Of a DNA stretch of 64,000 nucleotides, positions 46,963-58,204 are shown in pieces. Positions within the stretch are counted from its first letter, which is position 1. Every line of letters starts with the position of its first letter. The stretch covers positions 65,495,492-65,559,491 of the forward strand of contig NC_092497.1 in the NCBI RefSeq assembly GCF_047495875.1, written 5' to 3'. Under the pieces are notes generated by a model, which did no database searches, was not told the origin of the DNA, and was given only the letters and a program-made list of their open reading frames with translations. Position numbers and translations under genes: made by a program. This stretch comes from Pithys albifrons albifrons. Taxonomy: Eukaryota > Chordata > Aves > Passeriformes > Thamnophilidae.

Positions 46963-49424
46963 CTTATCAAAAAAGAACCAGAGACTACTGTGCCCTATTT
47001 ACCCATAGAAAAAGGGCAGAATGTAAATTCCACTCTGGCAACACTATTGACATCAGAGTTACAAAACGCAGTCATTGCCAGTTCTTGTTGCTCCAGAAAA
47101 CTCTGGCCGTAGGATAGTGGTAAACTACACTCTTGGTGGACTCACATGTGTGAAAACCTGAACAGTGCTTTAGCAGCAAATGTGCCTTCACATTTTATTA
47201 TAGCCCCATTTACATGTTTGGACCAAATACTTTATTTGCTCCTTTCCTGAGAGACACATCACATGAATTGAGTTCAAATCTGTACAAGACACCGAATGCT
47301 GTCCTAATACAAATACTTTAGTCTTTCAATACTAATTTTGTAAGATCTTTTGAACTCTGCTAGCTTCCATTTCTGGATGGGAGAAACAGACTCCTCTGCT
47401 GCATGTTTGCTATGTTCTCTGCTTACACAGAACAGCAACTTTCCTTCCTCTCAGTTCGTTTTTTAATTTATCTTACCATCCACTGCATTCTTGTAGATAT
47501 TAGGGAAAAATTGGACTAATTTTTCTAGAAAAAAATCTAGACTTCCAAATTCTATAAATTTGTCCTTTCCCACTTCTCTTGGCAGAAGTAATTGATTTTC
47601 ATTAATTCCTTCCTTCTTTCAGTTTTATTTTATTTTTATATTCTTATATTTTTATTTATGCATACCATCACAAGAATGCATACCATCACCCCAAGTATCT
47701 CATTGCTCCTGACACTCTGGAGCAAAACAGTTGCCCTTTTTAGTTCAGTGCTGGATTTGCTTTTGCAATTGTTTGCAGAAGAAATTTTAGGATTTTTATC
47801 TGGTAACCATATTCAGAAAACCTTGGAACTGCTTCAGGATTTGCAAAAAAACCATAAAATCATATGGTAAGTGATACAATAGAATATTCCCTGACCACTA
47901 CTATCCTGGAGAGGAATCCTTGCAAAAACTAGACGGTATCAGAAGCCTGCCTTGTAATAAAGGCTATTTCGGTATCTCCAGAAAGCTCTTCCTGAACACT
48001 TTTGGTATTGACATATTTAAGATGCCTGTCTTTCTTACATTTGTACGTCCCAGGATATGCAGCCCACATGATCTAAGCTTCTTGGATTCTGGCCTCACCA
48101 ACAGGAATGACAACAATGATATTTCAGTCAACTCCTCATTCAAAACTTCTGCTGTTTAGCAGGATTCTGTTTAGCTGTTTAGATTCTCCTATGACTTCTT
48201 AAACTGGAGAAGCAATTTTATGCTTTTATGAGATTATCTTTTTCTGCTCTGCTTCTCTGAATTACTGCTCACCTTTCTCCAGTACCTATTCTTTGGCTGC
48301 AAAATCTGCTCTTTCATGCCACAGATAAGGTTAGGCTGAGTTCACACAATTCTCCTGAAATTACTGTTGGAGGATGTGCATATATACTGGGAAAAACGAA
48401 CTCATACTTGATCTATTTCTTGCTCTTTCCATTAAGCATTCTCTACTGGCCACTACAGTGAGACATGCCCAGTTTAAGGTGCAGCTTATACAAGGACTGG
48501 ACTGCTGTACCACTTGCAAATGCACATCACTCACATTTCATGTGCCAAAGCAAGAAGCTCATTTTCAAATATGGGCTGCTTTTTAACGAAAGGGTGTGGG
48601 TATGCACCAATTTCTTAGGGCATGGAAGGAGGAAAACACTTCCAGACAGGCCTCTCCCAGCCTTTTGTTCGTCTAAGATCACATTGCAGAAAAGCACTCT
48701 ACAGGCAAGAACAGTATTTTCAAGGCATAGCATATAGTTGAGCTGTAGAATACTGGCCAGACAAGCCTCAAACTGCTGTAATTGTAGTATTTGCATGTTT
48801 CTAATATGAATTGACCAGGGATTTTATAAATAGATATAAGCAATTCCTCCTTCTCAATAACTGATTAAAATAGTAAAAGTATCAGCTTTTTATACTGTGT
48901 AAATGTAATCTATTACACTGTATTATAAGGAAGACACTCTGTGGCTACATAGTAATACCCAGTCATTAATCCATCTTTGATGTCTTATTTCAGTGCTGCA
49001 TGTGAGCACTGAAATAAAAAAAAGAGTGAGGAATGATTCTACAAATAACAGCATGTGACTAGATCTCAATGTATATGCTGGGACTAGGTGCTGGTAACTT
49101 ATTGACAGCCACAGTAGTATGATCATATACTTGTATATTTACTAGATGGAATCAATATGAACAACTTAAGAAGTGTATTGCCTTGTTTTTATGACATGAA
49201 TACTGACAAGCAAAGTTTTAATGCCTGAAGACAATCACAAAAATCACAGTTGTTTCTTTACCATCTTGCTTTCCCATGCTTTTTAAATAAATGCCATCTG
49301 TCAATGCCTCTCATACTCTTGAAAACAATTTCATTTTCTAAATATTTTTTTCTTCTTTGCAAAAAGCAGTAATAGGAGAAAATATATCAGTAATCTAGTT
49401 GTCTAACCTTTGGTTATAGATGGG

Positions 49425-49540
49425 ATGCTGGAAGGAGTTCAGGGGACCAAGGATTCTATTCCCAGTTTCCTCTATGTTGCTACGAGAACTCAGTATGTCA
49501 TTGCCTTCATCTGTAAAAGGTGGAAAATTGTATTTATGCA
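49425..49540 (+). repeat. MIR-like (CORE-SINE) relic, plus strand
   Basis: 'gattctattcccagtttcct' then 'gccttcatctgtaaaaggtg' follows the MIR order (tRNA-like B-box region, then the 'tttcctcatctgtaaaatgg' core). Diverged. Confidence 0.5.
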
Positions 49541-52500
49541 CATTTTAATAGAACTTCTGTGTAACAAACATACTTTCAAGAAATATTATAGCAATTAATT
49601 CCATTTTCTTTACACTGCTTTTACATACCATTTTTATTTAACGTTTCAGCTGAGATTGTAATAAAAGATACTGTAAGAACACCAACTTTCTGAAGAACTT
49701 CTGGAACAATCACATATGAAACAATGAAGTGTCCTGGTTTCCAAGTTTATACCATACATCCAGGTCTATTAACAAGACAATTCCGATTTTGAGAAAAGAA
49801 GAAAATATGTGTTTATGAAGACCTTTAAGTTTGTTTTTATGCCAATGCAGTTTCAGGGAAAATACATTAAAATAATATTGCTCTGTGACACATTTACAAA
49901 GAAGCCTCTTGAACAACAAAAAAAATCTTTATCTGGATTCCAGTGTGTATAAAATGACCATACACCTAATAGAGAGATTTAATTTTGTATCTTATGCATA
50001 AAAATAAAGACAATTAAAATATCATTAGAGCATTTTTTCCTTTTAGATTTTGTGAGGTAAGCCAAACAAAAATACGAATAGGGAAAGTTCCAAACTTGCA
50101 CTGGTTTCAGTAATCCCATTTCAAGACCATGTCTTTATCGCTATGATATTCTGCAAGTGGTATAGTTTTACAGGATGAAATGAATTTGGCACCGATATGT
50201 ATTTGGTTACAACCGATATTTCTATTAAAAAGTTAGTACAAGGCTAAATAATAGAAACCAATCCGCAAACACTGAAATAATTATGAGAGAAAAATCATCA
50301 ACACACAGCTGAATAGATTCATAGTGCTTCTAGAACATGCACTCTTCTGATGCCACATCTCAAGGAAAACTGAAAAAGGCACACACAGCAATGACAGCAA
50401 CTGATCACTTCCATGTAAGAAATAATTAAATTCACTACTTCTCTTTATTCTAGAAAAGAGACAACCAACATGGCAAAGGTCTACATAGGCCACATGGAAA
50501 AATGAATAAACGGCAAAGGCTTATTGCATCTTACAATATAAATAATATTTGCATCAAATGAAACTAGCAGGTGCCAGGTTCTGAAACCAAAAAGGAGGTT
50601 TATTTACAAACTTTTTAGCACTGGATGTTGTGGATGGTAATAATTTGTTTACATGCTTTCAAAAATTCTAGAAAGGATTGGTCCATTTCATCTAGAGGAA
50701 TACACTGCAAGCTATTAAACCGGAAAAACCACAGCTGCATGAGCAAGATTCTGGCTCACAGGTTAGTGGACACTAGAAAATTATGCAGGACTGTTATTGT
50801 GCTCTTTTGGAATGCTACTGTTGACTGCTTCAAGAGACATGATGCTAGGACAGATGGACCTCAAGTCTGACACAGCATTCTTAATCTTACTTTGAGTCTG
50901 TAAACTCCCTTCAGGTACAGCTTGTAGACAACAAACTACATGAATTTGAGTCTTTTTGAGCACGTCCAGCTGTTCTTTTTAAAGGAAACTGTCTCATCAT
51001 AACAAGCTTTCGTGCTTTAATAAAAATTATTAATTTACTTAAAAATAATTTTGGGCTACTAAAGTTCTGCACTACCACAAAATATAAACAAAACCAACTA
51101 TGAAACAAACTCTGTGATAAGGCTATGGACACCCTTCAGATGGTAGCTTTTAGTAATTTTCTGACCTACTTCCAATGAGACAAATTAGTTTCTCTTCACA
51201 TACTTACTGGGAGAATTTTTGCCTCCCTTTTCACATTGTACCCTTTGCTACATCACACAGTGAAATCAGTGTGGGTTTGAATGACTTGACAGTACCATAC
51301 TTGGTTTGAACTGATACTTCTAATGACCTCTAATACTCATGAAATTTAATTGCTCCTGTTGTGCCAGGGGCAGCACACACATGTAGGTTTAAACAGGGAA
51401 GTAAAATAAACCAAAGTTTCTTCTCAGAGCATATGAAAAGTATTTAGCAGAACATGTTCATTTATGTAAATATAAGGGATATAATACAGAGTGTTCAAAG
51501 GAATTTGTAAACCCAAAGTTTTGTATATAATATAGTGTATGAATAGCTGTATATAATACCTGAAGGGGTCTAAAAGTAAGCCATTTTACAAGCTCTGAGA
51601 AGATAAACACATTTTCTTAAGAGGCTGATCTATTTTTACATGTGTAACTAAATGTCTCTTTAACTTCAGGTAAGACGCACCTAGTTCTGCCTTTTCATTG
51701 TGTCTGTGAATATAATCTATTTTTATAGGGTTTTTTGAGCTCTAAGTAGCACTGTACATTTGGTAGAGAGAAAAAAGTATGTAATATATTGTCAGTGGTT
51801 ATTTACTTTCATTTAAAAGAAAGCTTTAGCTCCAACTGACATTGATATTATCGGAGGAGTGTTGGGAATAGGAATTTTATTCATGAAAATTACTAAAATT
51901 TGGTTCTACATAATGAATGATGCAAACCCATTACATGGCAATCTCAAGTCCCTCTCCAAGAGGATTTTGAATCTGAACATATGTTTAGTAGATAATGAAA
52001 GTTCGTGAGAACTAATCAAAATTTTGCATGTTGTAAAGTACATATCTGCCAAATTATAAAATATTTATAAAAAATCACAATGTATTATCATATTAATTCA
52101 GAAAATTTCTTGGAAATCATTCAGGCAAGTTACTTGAGTCCTGAGTTCCTAAGTTCAACTTTTCTTTTATTAACTATAACAATTCTTTCTACTACATTAG
52201 CACACAGAAAAATGTCACGCAAGATTGTTTCTTTCATTAAAGAACTTCTGTGACAGCAGAACCTAGTCCTGAGCTTTCCAAACAATTCACTCTACAATAA
52301 GCCTAAATGGAAAACAAAAAGGAAAAAACAGCCATTGCAAGAAAAGAGAAAAATTCAAGTGAAATGGAAACAAAATAAGTTTCTGGTATATATTGTTTTA
52401 GAGTATATAAAATGTCCTTGAAGAAACCTCCATTCTCTGTCATCTTGCTCTGTTGGAAAAGTCACTGCAGCATTCAACTGCAAAATGCAGTCAGATTTAA

Positions 52501-53895
52501 AAATCCTTAATATTGTAAACTCTGCCAGACAGACACCACTTACTACTAGGTGTTCTCTAAATAGTTTACAAAACATCTTTAATGAGAAGTAGGAAAGGTA
52601 TAGCAGGTAGCTTTTTCTAAAATTTAAACAAACCTTCTCTCATGCCAAAACTGACAGCTTCCATCTTTCCCAGCCCTGAGATAAGATGGGCATTTCTGAT
52701 TCAGAAAGATGCAATTTCCCAATGCAAATTTTTATTTAGTGCAAAAGGAAAGGTCCCTTTGGAAGGCACAAGCCTTTCTTCCCCCACTTTCCCACAACTC
52801 TAGCTAACTAGCTACTGAGTTACTTTTCAGAACAATAGAAAGAGCAGCTGACACAGAGGAAGTAAGCTGTGGTGCTGTTTTTCAGCCCAACATCCAAACT
52901 GTGAAACTAGTATAGCAAAAAGGAAAGGGAAGTAGAAAATTCAACAGGATGAACAGTAAAATCTGAAGCTTCATCTTGTTGAAACTCAGTCTAAGAAAGC
53001 TGCTCAATACAGACATTTAAGTTTTTATCCCCTTTGAAGTCATAGCTGTTAAAAAGGCAACTATAAGTTCTTCTGAAATCTTCCCTTCTAGTTTCTAAAA
53101 AATTCCAAACAAACTCTACAAAAAACACAACACATACAAAGACAGCAATTCTAAAATCAACATCTTCCATAAAATTAGATGCACACCCTTTCTTTATATG
53201 CAAAATCTCAAAAGATGCCAAAAAAAACTTCACCTCCATGAGCACTGCAGCAGGCAGCTGTGAACTCAGCAGATCTGCAGAAAACAGCCCAAAGATTTTA
53301 ACAGATCAAAAGCTGAAATTAAGCCAACAAATACTGGATACATTGCATAAAAACGGAAGGGTTTTGTGACATATAAATTATCCCCAAAGTACTAATAAAG
53401 CTTCCTTTAATATTTTGTGATGTTTTAGGACTATCCTTCAGATGGACCTAGCTAAAGAAAAGTATATGCATCTAGAAAGCATAACTGGTGAAAAAGATGT
53501 GTAGCTTGTTACGGCTAGACAGAAGATCAACAAGTGACCTTGTTACAGTTACCAGATACGTGGAAATGCTAATAAGGCTGTAAAATAAGAGATTAATGAA
53601 CTGTTCAATGGATCTATGAGCTATAAGACAAAACATGGCAGTCCTCAACAGCAACCTGTGTGACTTGGAACGGTGTCTGGAAAGCTGCTTGTAGTCACAC
53701 TACATCACTGGAGTTATTTAGGCAATATAACCAAAGATTTATTAAGAACGGATGAAGTATGCCTCATCCTGCCCTATATCATAAGGATCAACATGAAGGC
53801 TTTACTTTCAACTCCTGCCAAATCATGTGAAACTAAAATTAGAGTAGAGCAAATGAGGTTCGATAATTTTGTTCTACCATACACCAAGAGAAAGA

Positions 53896-53946
53896 TGTGT
53901 GTATACATACATATATATGTGTGTCTGTATATATGTATGTATGTAT
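53896..53946. repeat. Imperfect (TA/TGTA)n microsatellite
   Basis: Alternating purine-pyrimidine run of tgtgtata, cataca, tatata and tatgtatg units. Confidence 0.85.
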
Positions 53947-54014
53947 TCTGCCATGGTGTAACAGATACACATATTTTTAACTATTGCCAACACAAAGCAG
54001 TAAAGAAACGTTGA

Positions 54015-54020
54015 TTTATT
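54015..54020 (-). terminator. BRD10: Candidate BRD10 polyadenylation signal
   Basis: AATAAA on the minus strand about 560 bases after the BRD10 stop codon. Another hexamer lies at 53738-53743. Which is used is unknown. Confidence 0.4.
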
Positions 54021-54581
54021 CTATGCAGATTCTTCTGCATTGTTGCTAAACAGTACACTGGTCCAAAGTTACTAAAATACTTAAAAAACTATACATTATG
54101 TAAACCAAACATAAATAAGACAGCATAGTTTTTTGTCCATATTGTTTAGTATGGATTGTTAGGAGTTCAGGAATATTTACAATTCTATACTATAGATTGC
54201 ATTTTCACAATGCATAAATATTTTCTTTGAAGAAACAGATAAAAAATAAATTTGACAAAAAGGAGACAAACACTGTCAAAAACACACTGGCAAACAGTCC
54301 ATAATGTAAGATGGAACATGTGCAAATGGCGAGATTTCTCCAAACTGTTTAATGAACTCATTGGTCATTTCTGACCTTTTTACTACAGACCTCTCTCAAA
54401 ACTTCTGACAAACTAAATTTTTTCTTCCTCCTAATCCCCACAGGTATACAGGAAAAACTGTAACCTTAAGTAATGTTGAGTAAATCAATTCATTCATAGA
54501 CTGTAAGAAATTATTCAATAGTTACAACTTCCAAAGTCTGAAGAATGCCCCAAAACTCCAAGTGGCTCACTTGCATTAAAT

Positions 54582-57500
54582 TCAAGATGCAGCTTTGTCA
54601 GGTTTATCAAGGCAAGATGACTGAGATGCAGGGAAGACAGTGGTAGGATTTCTGCTTGTGGACACAACAACAGGAGGAAGCGATGAAGAAACTTTTGGTG
54701 CTGGAGTATTTAGAGCATTCAAAATGGCTCCCTCTGGACTGACCAACAGTTTTTTGATAGAAGTATCTAAGTGAAACACTGAAGTGTTGCTTGGCAAATT
54801 AGAATTCGGAGGATGAACAGCAGAAACAACAGAAGATGTAGCTACAACATTAATAGGAGATTTTGTCACTGAAGACACAGACAGCGTTACCCCAGACAGT
54901 GGAGCACAAGAGTTAGCTGAAGTACTAAATAACTGGGGTGTTGCATGCACAATGGGTAAAGCATCTGCAGCCCCAAAAGAGTTCACAATTTTTGTAGAGC
55001 TTTTCAAAGGGTGTTTTGATATTTGACAACTTAATGAATTACTTGGTCCTAGGATGATTTTTGAGGTTATTGGACTAACAATTGGTACACTTCGAGCCTC
55101 TTGACCATGGTTAACAGCTAAAGGAGTCTGTTTTGTATTACAGGAGAGAAGAAGAACGTGGCTGCCAGCTCCAAGACCTTGCAGTGGAACAACAAAACGA
55201 GTACCATTAACCATTATCTGAGTTCCAGGTGCCAAAGGCATACAGGTGTTAATGACTATTTTCTGTTGAATGCAAGATTCACTCAACTGACCTCCTCCTG
55301 TTTTGCTTGTTACAGGTGGTGAAGCTGCAGACATCTGAGCTGTAGAAGCACGAGTGTAAGCATGACTTTGTTTCTCTGCACTGGGAGGCACCTGCTGGCA
55401 TTGTAGGGCAGAAAAACTGGGAAAATGAATGACTTTACCTGTGTTTGGTGATGGAGAGGGCAACACACTCTGAGGTTTGTGAATACCTGCATGACTGGAT
55501 GTAGCAGCTGAAGTTCCTGATGATGGAAAGTGAAGCAGTGTGGGCAACTGGTTTTTTGGTACTGGAAGAGTAGCTGTAACTGTTGCCAATTGAGGAACTG
55601 TACGTAACACCTTTTGGGGGGCAGTTGTACTTCCGGGCAAGCTAATGAATGGAAACTGCAAAGCAGATTCTAAGTTTTGAGGAGATACTGTTGGCTGTGT
55701 GGTTGAAATGAGCACAGATGAAGCAAGATGTCCTGTTTTCACAGTCGATATACCCACAGCATTTCCAGTATTTGATGTACAAAGTCGATTACCTAGAACA
55801 GGCCTTATTCTTGAGGGATTATTGCTACCAATCAAGACAGTGGGCTGTGTCCCAGAAGAAGTCCCATTTGACATTACTGAAGCAGATTCCACACATGCAT
55901 TTGCCGTTGTTACTGTAAAGGCATTTTCAGCTTTTGTTGCAACACATAAAGATTCATTAGTTGACACAGCAAAACTTGGAACAGGAACCACAGTACTACT
56001 ACTTGTCAAAGACAGTGCCAAGCCCATGCTCTTTTTATCTTCTCCCTCAGAAATGGCAGAGTGCAATATATTAACCGGTGGGGCCTCCTGTGCATTGCCT
56101 TTAGTATTTACGAAGGTCTGACCTATATTTAGTCCAATTTTTACATCTTTTACTTGAGCAATATTTGGTGATGAATTTATTCTTATTGGTGTTCCTACTG
56201 TAGATGGGATCAGAACCAAATGGGGTTGCTCTGTGGCATTAACAAATGTTTTGGTTAGGGAAGAAGGAAGGCTCTGTTTCAATGACTCTGCAACTAGACT
56301 GGTGGTTGATGGGCCACTGGAAATTTGTGTGTTAATGAAAACCAGCTTCTGAGCATTAACAGCAGTGGATGCCAGAGAGGGTATAATACTGACTCCTGAT
56401 GCCCCAGAAGGAGATAAAATCGGTGAATTTGTGACTAATGTAAATTTCTGGACTGAAGTACCACTGATTAAATTTCCACTTGTTGCCACATTAGACTCAG
56501 ATTGTGTAACGGAATTTGTTTTGGTTTTAGTATCCCCTTGATGCTGCACAGAAGAATTTGGAGTTAGGGTAGTGTTATTTTGTCCAGTGCTAGTCACACT
56601 AACAGGACTGTTAGGAGTTGGAGACATCAAATGGCTAGCTAATGAAATGGAGGATAAAGGAGAGGACATACAGCCAGAGTTCTCTATTACTTGACCTGAA
56701 GTGCCCCCAACAGCAGGCTGCTGTAGTGTGAATTTGTTATTTTTCTCCATTCCCTGGGTAAAATCTGCTGGGGAAGCTGGAACATTAACAGAAGAAGCTG
56801 TTGAGGGGTCATATCCAGAAAGAGATGATTGTCCAATATGTGTGAGACCAGATGTGGCTGTTGCTACAGACTGAAGAGTAGGGCATGGTAATGCTGTGGT
56901 TTTGGGCACAAGAAATGGCTGAAGTTGAGAGGTGTAAGTGAAAACTGAACTAGAAGATGAACTACTAGGTGAAATCTGGTCTGGGTTTGTTTGCACTTTA
57001 ACAATTCCTGTGTTTCCACCTCGTGTTGTGACAAGAATAGATTGTGATTCTCTCACACACACTGTCTTCAGCTCTTGCTTAGTTTCACAGGAGTCAGATG
57101 GCTGCTGTGATGCAAGACTAGGACAGGCAGAATCAGTGTTTGCAAACCCACTCAATGCTGTTGCTGGTATCAAGGACTGGCTAGCTGTGGAAAGAGCAGG
57201 TGAAGTCAAAGACACAGGCAATGTAACAGTAGAAAAAGTAGTCTTGATTTTGTCAGTTTCAGTTTGGTTCACCTTAATTGTTGATGATAATAAGTTACCT
57301 GCTGAAGTTACATCAGGCAATGGTTGTGTAGTGTTCATGGCACCAGTCACTTGTGACAAGTGAGTAATATTCTTGCTAAAATTTGTAGTAGGTGACTGAG
57401 TGCAAGCATTCGCAGTGCCTGTTACCAGGAGAGGTGTTAAAGAAACACTGACATTTGACACTTTTGATGAAGATGTACAGTGTAGCTCAGATGATTTTTG

Positions 57501-58204
57501 TTGCAGTGGCTGAATGTCCTTGGACAAAATTTTTCCTTCCGTCTGCTGAAGAAGAAAATTCTTAGGTAAAATAAGGACTTGTTGCATGACTTTTTCTCCG
57601 GTTTTAGGGTCAATCACGGTTTGCATTTGAATTTTCACTGAGCTGTTATGAAGGTCTATTGGTACACAGCAGCCATTTGGCAATTTGTATACCATTTGTA
57701 AGGGAGTCTTTGAACTGGCCTGGCAGGGCAATGCTGGTTGGATCAGTGATGACTCCGAAGGTGGTAAAACTGACTTTTCAGAAGTCGATACATTTACGAC
57801 TGCAGGAGGTGACAGCTGATTTGTTAAGGTCACTTTGTTCCCGGTATTCTTGGCAAGCAAGGCCTGGATGGGCTTGGTCCCTTTCAGAAAGTTTGATACT
57901 GACGCTGTAGGATCTGTCAAGGACAACAACTCTAAAGCTGACCCTTCCAGTTGTTTCAGCTCAGTCAAACAACTATCTGGCTGTAAGCTACTTTCTGAAC
58001 TCTGGACCACAGCCTCATTAGTGCTCTGCTTAGCTCTCTTCCTTGGTGAAAGCTCATCAATGCTTTGATCCAGACAAATATTTTGCTTGAACTGTCGTTT
58101 AATACATTTGGGCGGTGTCTTCTGGATTTCTTTAGAAGCTGATTCTTTTTTCAGAATTCTGTTTTTTCCTGCAGGTAAATTCATCTCTAATAGTTTCATT
58201 TCAT
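54582..58204 (-). CDS. BRD10: BRD10 last coding exon
   Basis: 3623 nt, open throughout (1206 residues plus stop). The acceptor is ATCCTTGCAG, and the reading begins with the second base of the Asp in [15 protein letters not shown]. The open frame extends upstream to 58268 only because the intron lacks a stop there. A single giant last exon is the known structure of this gene. Confidence 0.94.

Larger units (their letters stand above)
42716..54000. other. Intergenic DNA between convergent MLANA and BRD10
   Basis: About 11 kb, strongly AT-rich. It holds an AT-rich low-complexity tract (43795-44060), a CR1 3' end (46.7-47.0 kb), a short duplication of 'tgcataccatcac' near 47660-47690, a MIR-like relic (49.4 kb) and a (tatg)n-type run (53896-53946). 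No gene is supported. Confidence 0.65.

Noticed and set aside
55699..56121. 140-codon plus-strand frame opposite the BRD10 last exon
   Set aside because: It is the antisense shadow of a conserved coding exon.
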